Positions 16,844 through 27,051 of a DNA stretch of 64,000 nucleotides are shown here, piece by piece. A program made the position numbers and the translations under genes. The DNA is taken from assembly GCF_900095845.1 (NCBI RefSeq), contig NZ_FMIX01000004.1, positions 1,123,501 through 1,187,500 on the forward strand, read 5' to 3'. The notes below the pieces were generated by a model. That model searched no databases. It was not told the DNA's origin and saw only the letters and a program-made list of their open reading frames with translations. Each line of letters begins with the position of its first letter. Within the stretch, counting starts at the first letter, position 1. Source of the DNA: Streptococcus timonensis. Its GTDB lineage: Bacteria; Bacillota; Bacilli; Lactobacillales; Streptococcaceae.

Positions 16844-19060
16844 TTAACCATTGGTCCGTTTAACTGAGTAGACTTCTGGTACGCTCTTAATCTTATCAAC
16901 TACTGTTGTCAGAGTTGAAAGATTTGAAATCCCAAAAGAAACGTGAATATTTGCAAATTTCATATCCTTGGTAGGCTGGGCGTTTACAGTAGAGATGTTT
17001 TTGGTCGTATTTGACAAGACTTGTAACACATCATTCAAAAGACCTGTACGATTGAGACCGTAGATATCAATGTGGGCGATATATTCTTTACTTGAGAATT
17101 GATCTTCTCACTCAACATCTAAAAGACGCTGCTCATAGTTTTCCTGCGAACGAAGGTTCATACAGTCAACACGGTGGATGGCAACTCCTCGACCTTTGGT
17201 AATATAACCAACGATATCATCACCTGGAACAGGATTACAACATTTGGCAATCCGGATCAAGAGACCAGAAGCACCTTGGATGACGACCCCACCCTCATGC
17301 TTCACCTTAAGCGTATCCTTGTTCTCTACCTTGACTTCGCCGCCCTTAACCAGCTCTTCTGCTTCTGCCTTAGCTTTAGCACGCTCTTCTTCACGGCGTT
17401 CTTTTTCAGTTAAGCGATTAAAGACGGTGATAGCACCAATTTCTCCAAAACCAATCGCAGCAAAGAGAGATTCTTCTGTCTTGTAGCTGGTTTTTTGGAG
17501 AACCTCATCCATGTGTCGCTTATCCATGAATTTATTAGCCACATAGCCATGTTCTTGAAACTGACTGATGAGCATTTCACGGCCTTTATTGATCGATAAT
17601 TCTTTGTCTTGATTTTTAAAGAACTGACGAATCTTATTTCGAGCCTTGCTGGTCTTGACCATGGTAAGCCAGTCACGACTTGGTCCAAAGGAATTTGGAT
17701 TAGTAACAATTTCAACCTGGTCGCCTGTTTTCAGTTTTGTAGTTAAAGGAACCATACGTCCATTAACCTTGGCACCTGTTGCTTTTTCACCAATTTTGGT
17801 ATGAATTTCATAGGCAAAGTCAATAGGTCCAGAGTCTTTTGGAAGTGAACGAACAGCTCCATCTGGAGTAAAGACGTAGATTTCTTCTGCTAGGTAATTT
17901 TCTTTAACCGTCTCTACGAAATCTTTAGCATCATTGGACTGATCTTGGAGTTCCATCATCTCCTTAATCCAATTCATACCAATGGCAGATTCTTTATTGT
18001 TAACCTGCCCCTTGATTCCTTTTTTATACGCCCAGTGAGCCGCAACCCCGTACTCAGCAACCTCGTGCATTTCCTTGGTACGGATCTGGAACTCGATCGG
18101 TCCTTTTGGTCCATAAACAGTCGTATGGATAGACTGGTAACCATTGGCCTTTCGGTTAGCAATATAATCCTTAAAACGCCCAGGCATTGGTTTCCAAAGT
18201 TCATGAACATAACCCAACATGGCATAGACGTCACTATGAGTCTCTAAGATACAGCGAATGGCAATCAGGTCATAGATTTCCTCGAAACGCTTTTTCTTAT
18301 CCTGCATCTTACGATAGATAGAGTAGATATGCTTTGGACGACCGTAGATTTTTCCTGTGAGATTCCGTTCGGAAGTATATTCCTCCAACTTGGTCACAAC
18401 TTCATCAACAAGTTCTTCCCGCTCTCTACGCTTCTCCTTCATCATATGAGTTATCTTATAAAACTCTGTTGGATTGAGATAACGGAATGATAAGTCCTCA
18501 AGCTCCCACTTAACACTTGAAATCCCTAGTCGGTGAGCAAGCGGAGCATAGATTTCCATGGTTTCTCTAGAAATTCGTTCCTGCTTATCTTTACGGAGGT
18601 GATGGAGAGTTCTCATATTATGCAAACGGTCAGATAGTTTAACCAAGATAACACGGATGTCTTCTGACATGGCCATCAGCATCTTGCGGTGGTTTTCAGC
18701 CAGCTGCTCTTCGATAGACTTGTACTCGACCTTCCCTAATTTAGTAACCCCATCAACGATAATGCGAACATCATGACCAAAAACTCTCTCTAAATCATCC
18801 AAGCTAGCATCTGTATCTTCGACAACATCATGCAAAAAACCACAGGCAACTGTGACAGCATCTAGCTTGAGTTTAGCTAAGATTCCCGCTACCTGAATAG
18901 GGTGGATGATGTAGGGTTCGCCAGATTTACGATACTGACCACTGTGGCATTCAACAGCATAAACCAAGGCCTTATGCACAAAAGCCACATCTTCCTTCGA
19001 TAAATATTTTTGTGTTAAAGCGACGACTTCATCGCCTGAATAAATTACTTCTTTGGGCAT
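16844..19060 (-). pseudogene. relA: RelA/SpoT bifunctional (p)ppGpp synthetase/hydrolase, ACT domain cut off by TGA
   Basis: This long RSH gene sets (p)ppGpp levels in the stringent response. The main frame (17108-19060, 650 residues) has the HD hydrolase domain (HPIQVAGIL, FLHDVVEDTDAS), synthetase domain (RPKHIYSIYRKM, GYQSIHTTVYG), TGS domain (VFTPDGAVRSLP) and the Cys-rich zinc-finger region (RIAKCCNPVPGDD). A TGA at 17110-17108 stops it after LLDVE. The same frame continues without other stops as EDQFSSKEYIAHIDIYG to the end of a normal ACT domain at 16844. A tryptophan (TGG) is expected at the stop. The truncated protein may still work, as both catalytic domains are whole, but feedback/ribosome sensing by ACT would be lost. 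A sequencing error is possible. Confidence 0.85.
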
Positions 19061-19140
19061 GCATACTCTCCAGTTCTTCCTACCATTTTATCACTTTTTC
19101 GACAATAAGAAAACTAGAAGAACCTAGAGCTTTATAAGAA

Positions 19141-19175
19141 AAACACTGCTAGAATTCTTCTAGCAGTGTTTGATC
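19141..19175 (-). terminator. terminator of msmK
   Basis: Near-perfect inverted repeat AAACACTGCTAGAA / TTCTAGCAGTGTTT with a 3-base loop, followed on the minus strand by TTTTCTTAT. It lies 16 bases beyond the msmK stop. Confidence 0.85.
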
Positions 19176-19187
19176 ATTTCTTATGTC

Positions 19188-20318
19188 TTAGTATACTGTT
19201 TTTTCAGTTTCTACATCGAAGAAGTGTGCTTTGTTTAGGTCAAATCCAAGTTCAACTGTTGCACCTGCTTGCAAGTAGTCACGAGCGTCAACTTTTGCAA
19301 CAAACTCGTCTTTACCAACTTGGCAGTATAGGTGAGATTCAGAACCAAGCAACTCTGATACAGAGATAGTTGCTTTAACAACTGATTCTGGGAATGTTTC
19401 AAGGAAAGCAGGCTCAGCGTTCACGTCTTCTGGACGGATACCGAAGATCAATTCTTTACCTTCATAACCTTTTTCACGAAGAACTTTCAAAGCGCCTTCT
19501 GGAACTTTCAAGTTAAAGCCGTCACCAACGATGCGGTCACCGTTCAATTTAACGTTGATGAAGTTCATAGCTGGGCTTCCGATGAATCCTGCTACGAATT
19601 TGTTAACTGGGTTTTTGTAAACTTCTTGAGGAGTACCGATTTGTTCAACACGTCCGATAGTACCTGTTCCAGCAGGGTTCTTAGTAGCTGACATGATAAC
19701 GATACGGTCTGCAAGTGTCATCGCTTCAGTTTGGTCGTGAGTTACGTAGATAGTTGTAGCTCCGATACGACGGTGGATTTTAGCAATTTCAGCACGCATT
19801 GATACACGAAGTTTCGCGTCCAAGTTTGACAAAGGCTCGTCCATCAAGAACACTTTTGCATCACGGACGATCGCACGACCCATGGCAACACGTTGACGTT
19901 GACCACCAGAAAGGTCAGCAGGTTTACGTTCCAAAAATTCTTTCAATCCGAGGATTTCAGCTGCTTCTTGTACACGTTTGTCGATATCTTCTTTACTGTA
20001 TTTACGCAATTTCAAACCAAAAGCCATGTTGTCGTATACAGTCATGTGTGGGTAAAGAGCATAGTTTTGGAATACCATGGCGATATCACGGTCTTTTGGA
20101 GCTACGTCGTTGACAACCACACCATCGATAGATGCAGTACCTTCTGTGATGTCTTCAAGACCTGCAATCATACGGAGTGTAGTTGATTTACCACATCCTG
20201 AAGGTCCTACGAAAACGATAAATTCTTTGTCTTTGATATCCAAGTTAAAGTCTTCAACTGAATAGTGTTCGCTGTTTGGATATTTTTTGTAAATATTTTT
20301 AAGATTTAATTCTACCAT
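19188..20318 (-). CDS. msmK: sugar ABC transporter ATPase MsmK
   Basis: A 376-residue MalK/UgpC-class ATPase. Walker [10 protein letters not shown], signature LSGGQRQR, Walker [12 protein letters not shown], then the C-terminal TOBE/regulatory region ([14 protein letters not shown]). No sugar-binding protein or permease genes adjoin it. In pneumococci MsmK is known as a shared ATPase that energises several carbohydrate importers encoded elsewhere, and the solitary position here fits that role. It has its own terminator, a TATAAT on the minus strand (20356-20351) and a possible catabolite control site just upstream. Confidence 0.94.
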   Translation of the reverse strand: MVELNLKNIYKKYPNSEHYSVEDFNLDIKDKEFIVFVGPSGCGKSTTLRMIAGLEDITEGTASIDGVVVNDVAPKDRDIAMVFQNYALYPHMTVYDNMAFGLKLRKYSKEDIDKRVQEAAEILGLKEFLERKPADLSGGQRQRVAMGRAIVRDAKVFLMDEPLSNLDAKLRVSMRAEIAKIHRRIGATTIYVTHDQTEAMTLADRIVIMSATKNPAGTGTIGRVEQIGTPQEVYKNPVNKFVAGFIGSPAMNFINVKLNGDRIVGDGFNLKVPEGALKVLREKGYEGKELIFGIRPEDVNAEPAFLETFPESVVKATISVSELLGSESHLYCQVGKDEFVAKVDARDYLQAGATVELGFDLNKAHFFDVETEKTVY

Positions 20319-20357
20319 TGTGGAGAACTCCTTTTGTTTTTGATAGTTTTATTATAT

Positions 20358-20372
20358 ATGAAAACGCTTTAC
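20358..20372. promoter_or_regulatory. possible cre (CcpA) site upstream of msmK
   Basis: ATGAAAACGCTTTAC resembles the catabolite response element consensus (WTGNAANCGNWNNCA) except at the last two positions. It lies immediately upstream of TATAAT on the minus strand, a position where CcpA would affect initiation. Carbohydrate control of MsmK is plausible, but the match is incomplete. Confidence 0.35.
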
Positions 20373-20430
20373 CATTCTATGGCAAGTTGACCAAAAAACA
20401 AAAAAAGTTCTGTGCAACTTGCACAAAACT

Positions 20431-21300
20431 TTATAGGATATCTGGTAAGATGAGTTGATAACAGAGTGTTAAATCCGTCAAATCCTTTAATTCTAAGCCC
20501 GTTAGTTCTGCCCATTTATCAATCTTGTACTGGAGAGAATTACGGTGCAAATACAACTGCTGAGCTGTTTTTGTCAGAACCGCACTATTGTCCCAAAGAG
20601 ACAAAATAATTTCCTGAATCTGATCTTGGTCCTGAATCAACTGACGAAGGTAGTCCTTGATAATTCTAAGGTCAACCTGTTTTTCTCCAAGGCTCCAGAG
20701 ATAGAGTTGAGAAAAAGTCTGAACCCCTTGATGACCTTGACGCCACCAAGTCTTAAAGAGCTCACGCTCAGCCTTGATTAAGTCTGATAAGGATTGTTGA
20801 GCATTCTGTGACCAGACCTGCCCCAACATAATCGACAGACGAAGTCCAAAGTCATATTCTACTGCTTCGAGAGTATCTGATAAGATCGAACGAACAGAGA
20901 AATACTTATCCTGCTGGAGAACAAAGAGATAATCCTGAGCCCCTACCTGAATCGTAGTCAAGTAGTTTGGAAACAGGGTTCGCATCATGTCTAACCAAGA
21001 AGATAGATTCTCCTGTTGGAAATAAGACAGGTGGCAATATACAAGCTGTATTTTCTTGAAAGTTTGAGGCGCTTGGCCCTTACCTTCAAGCAAATGGCTA
21101 TACCAAGGATTGAGCGAGATCGTTTGTTCCTGCTGGGTTAAGAGAGAAACCAATTGTTTTTCACGTTCACTTAGACTAGCTTCCTCCAGCAAAAGCCACT
21201 GATTATTTGACAAAGATAGGCAAAGATAATCTTCTTTGTCTACTGGTTGATCTAAGATTTTACCATCTGGAAACCAATCTAGTAGTTCTTTTGCTAACAT
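20431..21300 (-). CDS. PucR/CdaR-type transcriptional regulator
   Basis: A 289-residue protein whose C-terminus (AVLTKTAQQLYLHRNSLQYKIDKWAELTGLEL) is a PucR-type helix-turn-helix, with the usual hydrophobic tail (LTLCYQLIL). The N-terminal 230 residues show no domain I can name. Its ATG lies 3 bases after the mrnC stop, with the ribosome site GGAGGAATAGC inside the mrnC end, so it is translated with the pnp-cysS operon. Its targets are unknown. The next gene on the strand is msmK, 112 bases away with its own promoter elements, so sugar uptake is a conceivable target. Confidence 0.8.
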   Translation of the reverse strand: MLAKELLDWFPDGKILDQPVDKEDYLCLSLSNNQWLLLEEASLSEREKQLVSLLTQQEQTISLNPWYSHLLEGKGQAPQTFKKIQLVYCHLSYFQQENLSSWLDMMRTLFPNYLTTIQVGAQDYLFVLQQDKYFSVRSILSDTLEAVEYDFGLRLSIMLGQVWSQNAQQSLSDLIKAERELFKTWWRQGHQGVQTFSQLYLWSLGEKQVDLRIIKDYLRQLIQDQDQIQEIILSLWDNSAVLTKTAQQLYLHRNSLQYKIDKWAELTGLELKDLTDLTLCYQLILPDIL

Positions 21301-21303
21301 ATG

Positions 21304-21690
21304 CTATTCCTCCACTTTTTGGATGCACCAAGAGATCAAAGTTTCTAGGCGATCCATATTTTCAGTCATATGGAGATAACCCATGACAGCTTCAAAACCT
21401 GTAGACATACGGTAGGTGACAACATCAGCATTTTTTGCCTTGGTATGGCTATTGGTGTTACGCCCTCGTTTATAGATTTCTTCTTCTTTCTCAGTCAGGA
21501 CTTGCTCCTCCAACATCAGTGAAATCAAACGAGCCTGAGCCTTAGCTGAAACATACTTAGTCGCCTCTTGGTGGAGTTTATTGGGCTTGGTCATACCTTT
21601 TAGGATGAGGTGACGGCGAATATACATAGAGTATACTGCATCTCCTTCAAAGGCTAGCGCAATCCCGTTAATGAGATTGACATCAATCAC
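21304..21690 (-). CDS. mrnC: Mini-ribonuclease III MrnC
   Basis: A 128-residue RNase III catalytic domain without a double-stranded RNA binding domain, as in Mini-III enzymes that trim 23S rRNA precursors. The characteristic opening NGIALAFEGDAVYSMYIRRHL and the downstream KRGRNTNSHTKAKNADVVTYRMSTGFEAVMGYL are present, including the acidic residues. It overlaps cysS by 8 bases, the standard cysS-mrnC arrangement of Firmicutes. Confidence 0.95.
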   Translation of the reverse strand: MIDVNLINGIALAFEGDAVYSMYIRRHLILKGMTKPNKLHQEATKYVSAKAQARLISLMLEEQVLTEKEEEIYKRGRNTNSHTKAKNADVVTYRMSTGFEAVMGYLHMTENMDRLETLISWCIQKVEE

Positions 21691-23026
21691 GTGTCCACCT
21701 CACTCCATCCTTGGTATCCAGTAGCTTAATCCCTTGAGCAGCCAGTTGGTCACGGATTTGGTCAGCTGTCGCAAAATCACGATTGACACGCGCTTCTTGA
21801 CGTTTTTGAATCAAAATTTCGATCTCTTCATCCAAAACTTCCTCGACAAAGACAATACCAAAGACCTCTAACATAGCTGCAAGAGCTTCCTTAACCGCTT
21901 CATCATAGTTGCCTGAGTTGATCCACTTGGCCATTTCAAAGACGACTGTGATACCATTTGCTGTATTGAAATCTTCATCCATTGCAGCTACGAACTTATC
22001 TTTATAAGCTTGCAACTCCCCCGCATCTACAGTTCCAGAAAATGGTTGCTCATAAGTGTTCTTCAGATACTTGAGATTGGTCTCAGCATCACGCACAGCT
22101 TTTTCCGTAAAGTTGATTGGCTTGCGGTAATGCTGAGTCGCAAAGAAGAAACGCAATACTTGACCGTCGATCGTTTCGAGGGCATCGTGTACCGTAATGA
22201 AGTTCCCCAAAGACTTGGACATCTTGACATTGTCAATATTGACAAAACCATTGTGCATCCAGTAGTTGGCAAAGGTCTTACCTGTCTTGGCTTCTGACTG
22301 GGCAATTTCGTTGGTGTGGTGTGGAAACTCAAGGTCAGCTCCACCACCGTGAATATCGATGGTATCGCCTAAAATCTCAGTAGACATGACCGAACACTCG
22401 ATGTGCCAGCCTGGACGACCAGGACCCCAAGGGCTGTCCCAAGAAATCTCACCTGGTTTAGCTGCTTTCCAAAGAGCAAAGTCTACAGGGTTTTCCTTGC
22501 GAGCTGTTTCTTCGTCTGTCCGACCTGAAGCTCCTAGCTCCAAGTCTTCTAAGCTTTTATTGGCCAACTTAGCATAGTTATGGGATTTTTCCACACGGAA
22601 ATAGACATCGCCCTGACTCTCATAGGCACAGCCTTTTTCAATCAGGTCTTCCACAAAACGGATGATGTCAGCCATAAACTCGACTACTCGTGGATGACGG
22701 GTAGCAGGCTTGACGCCCAAGGCCGTAACATCCTCACGAAATGCAGCGATATACTTGTCAGCTACTTCTTGAGGTGTGATGCCTTCTTCTTTGGCACGGT
22801 TGATAATCTTATCATCCACATCGGTGAAGTTAGAAATATAGGCAACCTCATAGCCACGATACTCAAAGTAGCGACGAATGGTATCGAAAGCTACTGTCGA
22901 ACGGGCATTCCCCACGTGGATATAGTTGTAGACGGTTGGCCCACAGACATACATCTTGACCTTACCGTCCTCGATTGGGACAAATTCTCGCAAATCACGA
23001 GACATGGTGTCATAGATTTTAATCAC
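21683..23026 (-). CDS. cysS: cysteinyl-tRNA synthetase
   Basis: A 447-residue class I synthetase that charges tRNA-Cys. The HIGH-like motif is in YNYIHVGNARS and KMSKS in VKMSKSLGNF. Zinc ligands (Cys in VCGPTVYNY, Cys in WHIECSVM, His in EFPHHTNE) are present. The C-terminal DALR-type helical region ends DTKDGVRWTRD. It lies in the pnp-cysE operon, which ties serine acetylation and cysteine synthesis to cysteine use. No T-box leader was seen upstream. Confidence 0.96.
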   Translation of the reverse strand: MIKIYDTMSRDLREFVPIEDGKVKMYVCGPTVYNYIHVGNARSTVAFDTIRRYFEYRGYEVAYISNFTDVDDKIINRAKEEGITPQEVADKYIAAFREDVTALGVKPATRHPRVVEFMADIIRFVEDLIEKGCAYESQGDVYFRVEKSHNYAKLANKSLEDLELGASGRTDEETARKENPVDFALWKAAKPGEISWDSPWGPGRPGWHIECSVMSTEILGDTIDIHGGGADLEFPHHTNEIAQSEAKTGKTFANYWMHNGFVNIDNVKMSKSLGNFITVHDALETIDGQVLRFFFATQHYRKPINFTEKAVRDAETNLKYLKNTYEQPFSGTVDAGELQAYKDKFVAAMDEDFNTANGITVVFEMAKWINSGNYDEAVKEALAAMLEVFGIVFVEEVLDEEIEILIQKRQEARVNRDFATADQIRDQLAAQGIKLLDTKDGVRWTRD

Positions 23027-23069
23027 TCACTGACTCCTTTCTGTGTCTTGTTTATCGTAAAGAGTCGTT

Positions 23070-23831
23070 TCAATCCAACTCTCTAGCAATTACTAATGCT
23101 ATCTCAAAGAAAGTCATAGCATCTGCTTTTCTTTCTTCGTATCTTGCATCCCACTCATGATTATGATGGTCAACATAATCAGCTGTATAAAAAAATTGAT
23201 AAACTTTTGCTTGTCGAAATTGTGCCCAAGCCATGATTGCTGAGGCTTCCATATCTACAACAGTCGCACCTGCTGCAAGTCTACGTTTGACCTTATCAGC
23301 TGTTTCACGATAGAAAGCATCTGTGGTCCAAGCCTTTGTTCGAATGTGCTCAATATCAGATTTATTTAAAGCTTTTTCTATGGTTAGGAGTAAAGTTTCA
23401 TCATAAGCTATTTCATCACTTGCAGGAGCGTAATGGTAACTTGTACCTTCATCACGTAGAGCTGAACTTGGTAGGATAATCTTATCTGCCTGAATAGACT
23501 GATCTAGAACTCCGCAAGAACCCAAAACAATAAAGTTCTTAAATCCTCTTGCTTTAAGTTCTTCTAAGAGTCCAACGACCATCGGGGCTCCAATCGTAGC
23601 TATAGCAACTGCTACCTTACTCCCATCCTTTTCATAGATATACCATGGAAATCTACCATTTAGATTGGTTAGATAGCCACCTTCGTAAACATCTTCAAAC
23701 TGCTTTACTCGTTCAACGATTTCTCCATTAAAAGATAAAATAATCGTATCACAGATTTCTCCGCCACCACGAATACTTCGATCAGTTGGTTCGATAACAG
23801 CAGGTACATTTTCGAATTCTTCTAATAGCAT
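23070..23831 (-). CDS. nucleoside phosphorylase family protein
   Basis: A 253-residue PNP/UDP phosphorylase superfamily protein. The phosphate/ribose segment IGAPMVVGLLEELKARGFKNFIVLGSCGVL and the late motif VVDMEASAIMAWAQFR are those of uridine/purine nucleoside phosphorylases. It probably cleaves a nucleoside with phosphate in salvage. Substrate (purine or uridine) is not settled by the sequence. It lies between cysE and cysS on the same strand with 34- and 43-base gaps, so it is probably in the same operon although functionally unrelated. Confidence 0.85.
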   Translation of the reverse strand: MLLEEFENVPAVIEPTDRSIRGGGEICDTIILSFNGEIVERVKQFEDVYEGGYLTNLNGRFPWYIYEKDGSKVAVAIATIGAPMVVGLLEELKARGFKNFIVLGSCGVLDQSIQADKIILPSSALRDEGTSYHYAPASDEIAYDETLLLTIEKALNKSDIEHIRTKAWTTDAFYRETADKVKRRLAAGATVVDMEASAIMAWAQFRQAKVYQFFYTADYVDHHNHEWDARYEERKADAMTFFEIALVIARELD

Positions 23832-23865
23832 TTACCTAACCTCCTACCTAAAGCATTACTACTCT

Positions 23866-24483
23866 CTACAACCCCGACGATCTGTGACTGGCTTCTCTAG
23901 CATGCTCTAGCTTATCGAGGTAATATTCTCGCTTGGCTTCAACTTCATGAATAGTTAGCTCATCTTTTTGCCCATGAACGCGGACAATCTTGGCTGGAAT
24001 ACCGACGACTGTTACATCACTAGGTACGTCTGCCACAACAACCGCTGCAGCACCGACCTTGGCATTTTCACCGATTTCAACGGGTCCAATGACTTGGGCA
24101 TGAGCAGAGATGAGAACACCTTTACGAATTGTCGGATGGCGTTTGCCACAATCCTTCCCAGTCCCACCAAGGGTTACCCCATGATAGAGGAGTACTCCCT
24201 TTTCAACGATAGCAGTCTCTCCAATCACGAGACCTCCTCCATGATCGATAAAAACACCTGAATCGATCTGAGCGCCCGGATGGATCTCAATCTGAGTCCA
24301 GAAGCGCCAAAACTGACTGTGCATCCGAGCCAAGAGTTTAAAGCCGTGCTTCCAGAGAAAATGAGAGAGACGGTGGGCAGCCAAGGCCTTAACTCCAGGG
24401 TAAGTCAGTAAGACTTCCAGGGTGTTACGAGCCGCTGGATCATTTTCTTTTACAATATCAATGGTTTCACGCCACCATCCCAT
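23866..24483 (-). CDS. cysE: serine O-acetyltransferase
   Basis: A 205-residue CysE that acetylates serine with acetyl-CoA, the first step of cysteine synthesis. The helical N-terminal domain is shorter than in E. coli CysE. It is followed by the left-handed beta-helix of hexapeptide repeats (GVFIDHGGGLVIGETAIVEKGVLLYHGVTLGG) with the conserved His/Asp residues. The tail, roughly 30 charged residues, is longer than the minimal fold. It lies 14 bases after pnp on the same strand. Confidence 0.95.
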   Translation of the reverse strand: MGWWRETIDIVKENDPAARNTLEVLLTYPGVKALAAHRLSHFLWKHGFKLLARMHSQFWRFWTQIEIHPGAQIDSGVFIDHGGGLVIGETAIVEKGVLLYHGVTLGGTGKDCGKRHPTIRKGVLISAHAQVIGPVEIGENAKVGAAAVVVADVPSDVTVVGIPAKIVRVHGQKDELTIHEVEAKREYYLDKLEHAREASHRSSGL

Positions 24484-24497
24484 ACATTTTTCCTTTC

Positions 24498-26720
24498 TTA
24501 TTCTGAGTCTTTTGGTGTTTCTGTAGTTTCTTTCTTAGGTTTGTGGTCCTTATGATGGTGACGAGGACGACCGACATGACGATGCCCCTTTTCACCTTTT
24601 TCTTCTGAATGTTCAGGTTTTGGAGGACGTGGTAAGAGTGCCTTCATAGAAGCGTCTACACGACCTTTTTCATCGATCTTGATGACCTTCACATCTACAA
24701 AATCACCAATTTGAACTAAATCTTCTACATTATTAGTACGAGTCCAAGCCATTTCAGAGATGTGTACGAGGGCATCTGTCTTATCAAAGAGGTTGACAAA
24801 GGCACCAAATTTCTCGATACGAACAACTTTGGCATGGAAAACTTCGTCCACTTTGGCTTCACGAACCAAACCAGCAATGATTTCTTTGGCACGGTTGATT
24901 GCATCTTGGTCGCTGGAGTAGATAGATACATTTCCTTCTTCATCGATATCAATCTTAACGCCTGTTTCAGCAATGATCTTGTCAATGGTTTCTCCACCCT
25001 TACCGATGACAATCTTAATCTTGTCCACATCAATCTTGATGGTATCAATTTTCGGAGCTGTTGGAGCCAATTCTGGACGAACTTCTGGAATAGTAGCTTC
25101 AATCACATCAAGGATTTCAAAACGAGCTTTCTTGGCTTGAGCAAGAGCTTCCGTCAAGATTTCTGCAGTGATTCCTTGGATCTTGATATCCATCTGAAGG
25201 GCTGTAATCCCGTCGCGGGTACCTGCAACCTTGAAGTCCATATCTCCAAAGTGGTCTTCCAAACCTTGGATATCTGTCAATACTGTGTAGTTGTTTCCAT
25301 CTGAGATGAGCCCCATGGCAATCCCTGCTACTGGTGCCTTGATTGGCACACCACCAGCCATAAGTGCAAGAGTGCCAGCACAGATAGAGGCTTGAGATGA
25401 AGAACCGTTTGATTCCAAGACTTCTGCTACCAGACGGATAGCGTATGGGAATTCTTCCAAGCTTGGCAATACTTGAGCAAGGGCACGCTCACCAAGAGCA
25501 CCGTGACCAATTTCACGACGACCTGGTGCACCGTAACGTCCTGTTTCCCCTACAGAGTATTGTGGGAAGTTATAGTGGTGCATAAAGCGTTTCTTGTGTT
25601 CTGGATCCAAACCATCGATGGTTTGTGCTTCACCCATTGGTGCCAAGGTCAAGACAGAAAGGGCTTGCGTTTGTCCACGAGTGAAGAGACCTGAGCCGTG
25701 AACACGAGGTAGGAAGTCAACGACTGCATCCAAAGGACGAATTTCATCGACCTTACGACCATCAGGACGAACCTTGTCTTCTGTAATCAAACGGCGCACT
25801 TCTGCGTGTTCCATTTGTTCCAAAATTTCAGCCACATCACGCATAATACGGTCAAATTCTTCGTGGTCCGCATATTTTTCTTGGTAAACCGTAGTTACTT
25901 GGTCTTTGACTGCTTGAGTTGCAGCTTCACGAGCCAATTTTTCTTCTACTTGGACCGCTTTTTGAAGGTCACTGTTGTAGGCTGCGATGATTTCAGCTTC
26001 CAAGTCAGCATCTACATGAAGTAATTCAACTACTGCTTTTTCTTTACCTACCGCCGCAACGATCTCTTCTTGGAAGGCAATCAATTCTTTGACAGCTTCG
26101 TGTCCTTTAAGAAGAGCTTGTAGCATGATTTCTTCTGATAATTCTTTAGCACCAGACTCTACCATGTTGATAGCGTGCTTAGTACCGGCTACTGTCAATT
26201 CAAGAAGAGAGCGCTCTGCTTGTTCTTGAGTTGGGTTGATGATGATTTCACCATCGACATAACCTACTTGTACCCCAGCGATTGGTCCGTCAAATGGAAT
26301 ATCTGAGATAGACAAGGCCAATGATGAACCAAACATAGCTGCCATTGGTGCAGATGCATTTTCATCGTAAGAAAGAACTGTATTGATCACTTGTACTTCA
26401 TTACGGAAACCTTCCGCAAACATAGGACGGATCGGACGGTCAATCAAACGCGCTGTCAAAGTCGCGTCAGTTGAAGGACGTCCTTCACGTTTCATAAAGC
26501 CACCAGGAAACTTCCCAGCTGCGTACATTTTTTCTTCGTAGTTAACTTGGAGTGGGAAGAAATCCCCAGTTGCCATCTTCTTAGACATAACGGTTGCAGT
26601 CAAGACAGTTGACTCACCGTAACGAACGACAACAGCGCCATTTGCTTGCTTAGCAACCTGACCAGTCTCTACGATCAACTCACGACCCGCAAAAGTCGTT
26701 TGAAACACATGTTTTGTCAT
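24498..26720 (-). CDS. pnp: polyribonucleotide nucleotidyltransferase (PNPase)
   Basis: A 740-residue 3'-to-5' phosphorolytic exoribonuclease. It has two RNase PH domains separated by a helical linker (second core with RTDTALT-like and [11 protein letters not shown] segments), a KH domain ([19 protein letters not shown]) and an S1 domain ([18 protein letters not shown]), then a His/Lys-rich tail. The start [14 protein letters not shown] at 26720 has an AAAGGGG ribosome site. The frame extends further upstream (to 26834) but without a supported start. It heads the operon with cysE, cysS, mrnC. Confidence 0.96.
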   Translation of the reverse strand: MTKHVFQTTFAGRELIVETGQVAKQANGAVVVRYGESTVLTATVMSKKMATGDFFPLQVNYEEKMYAAGKFPGGFMKREGRPSTDATLTARLIDRPIRPMFAEGFRNEVQVINTVLSYDENASAPMAAMFGSSLALSISDIPFDGPIAGVQVGYVDGEIIINPTQEQAERSLLELTVAGTKHAINMVESGAKELSEEIMLQALLKGHEAVKELIAFQEEIVAAVGKEKAVVELLHVDADLEAEIIAAYNSDLQKAVQVEEKLAREAATQAVKDQVTTVYQEKYADHEEFDRIMRDVAEILEQMEHAEVRRLITEDKVRPDGRKVDEIRPLDAVVDFLPRVHGSGLFTRGQTQALSVLTLAPMGEAQTIDGLDPEHKKRFMHHYNFPQYSVGETGRYGAPGRREIGHGALGERALAQVLPSLEEFPYAIRLVAEVLESNGSSSQASICAGTLALMAGGVPIKAPVAGIAMGLISDGNNYTVLTDIQGLEDHFGDMDFKVAGTRDGITALQMDIKIQGITAEILTEALAQAKKARFEILDVIEATIPEVRPELAPTAPKIDTIKIDVDKIKIVIGKGGETIDKIIAETGVKIDIDEEGNVSIYSSDQDAINRAKEIIAGLVREAKVDEVFHAKVVRIEKFGAFVNLFDKTDALVHISEMAWTRTNNVEDLVQIGDFVDVKVIKIDEKGRVDASMKALLPRPPKPEHSEEKGEKGHRHVGRPRHHHKDHKPKKETTETPKDSE

Positions 26721-27000
26721 TTTAATCCCCTTTGGATTGATAAAATTATACGCCTTGCCTACAAAGATCAAGATACCAAGGTCGTCAAAAGCAAAGTAAA
26801 AATAGGAAAGTGGTGAAGTCTTCGATGAAGACAAGACAGTTTATCGTTTTTACACAGCTTTTCAGCCGGGTTCAATTACTCAAGACATTTTGGACTTTTT
26901 GAGTTTCGTTTTCGCAACCGTTAAAACCTAAATACCCTCATCTTTGTATCAAGTACGTACAGAGTCTATTTTATCATATTTTTCTTAAAAAGTACGGTCT
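26721..27000 (-). promoter_or_regulatory. long untranslated leader region of pnp
   Basis: About 280 bases without a supported gene separate pnp from the metF terminator. The minus strand has TATAAT-like boxes near 26750 and a TAAAAT at 26973-26968, so the leader may be up to about 240 nt. It holds small hairpins: GTCTTC-ATC-GAAGAC (26832-26818) and CTCAAAAAG...CTTGAG (near 26880-26905). PNPase in other bacteria controls its own leader. I do not recognise a named RNA family here. Confidence 0.4.
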
Positions 27001-27011
27001 TTTCTATCAAA

Positions 27012-27048
27012 AAAGAACCATTCTTCTCACCAGAAAAGAATGGTCTGC
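27012..27048 (-). terminator. terminator of the metE-metF operon
   Basis: Stem ACCATTCTT / AAGAATGGT (27017-27044), followed on the minus strand by TCTTTTTTG. It starts just after the metF stop. Confidence 0.85.
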
Positions 27049-27051
27049 TTT

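Noticed and set aside
2734-17110. UGA might be read as tryptophan in this organism, explaining the TGA codons in the DUF389 and relA genes
   Set aside because: TGA is a genuine stop in other genes here (for example psaR at 16292), RF2 is encoded with its UGA-dependent frameshift, and other Trp codons are TGG.
23027-23069. T-box leader for cysS, and likewise upstream of metE
   Set aside because: The gaps are too short or lack the T-box sequence, and metE has a MET-box instead.
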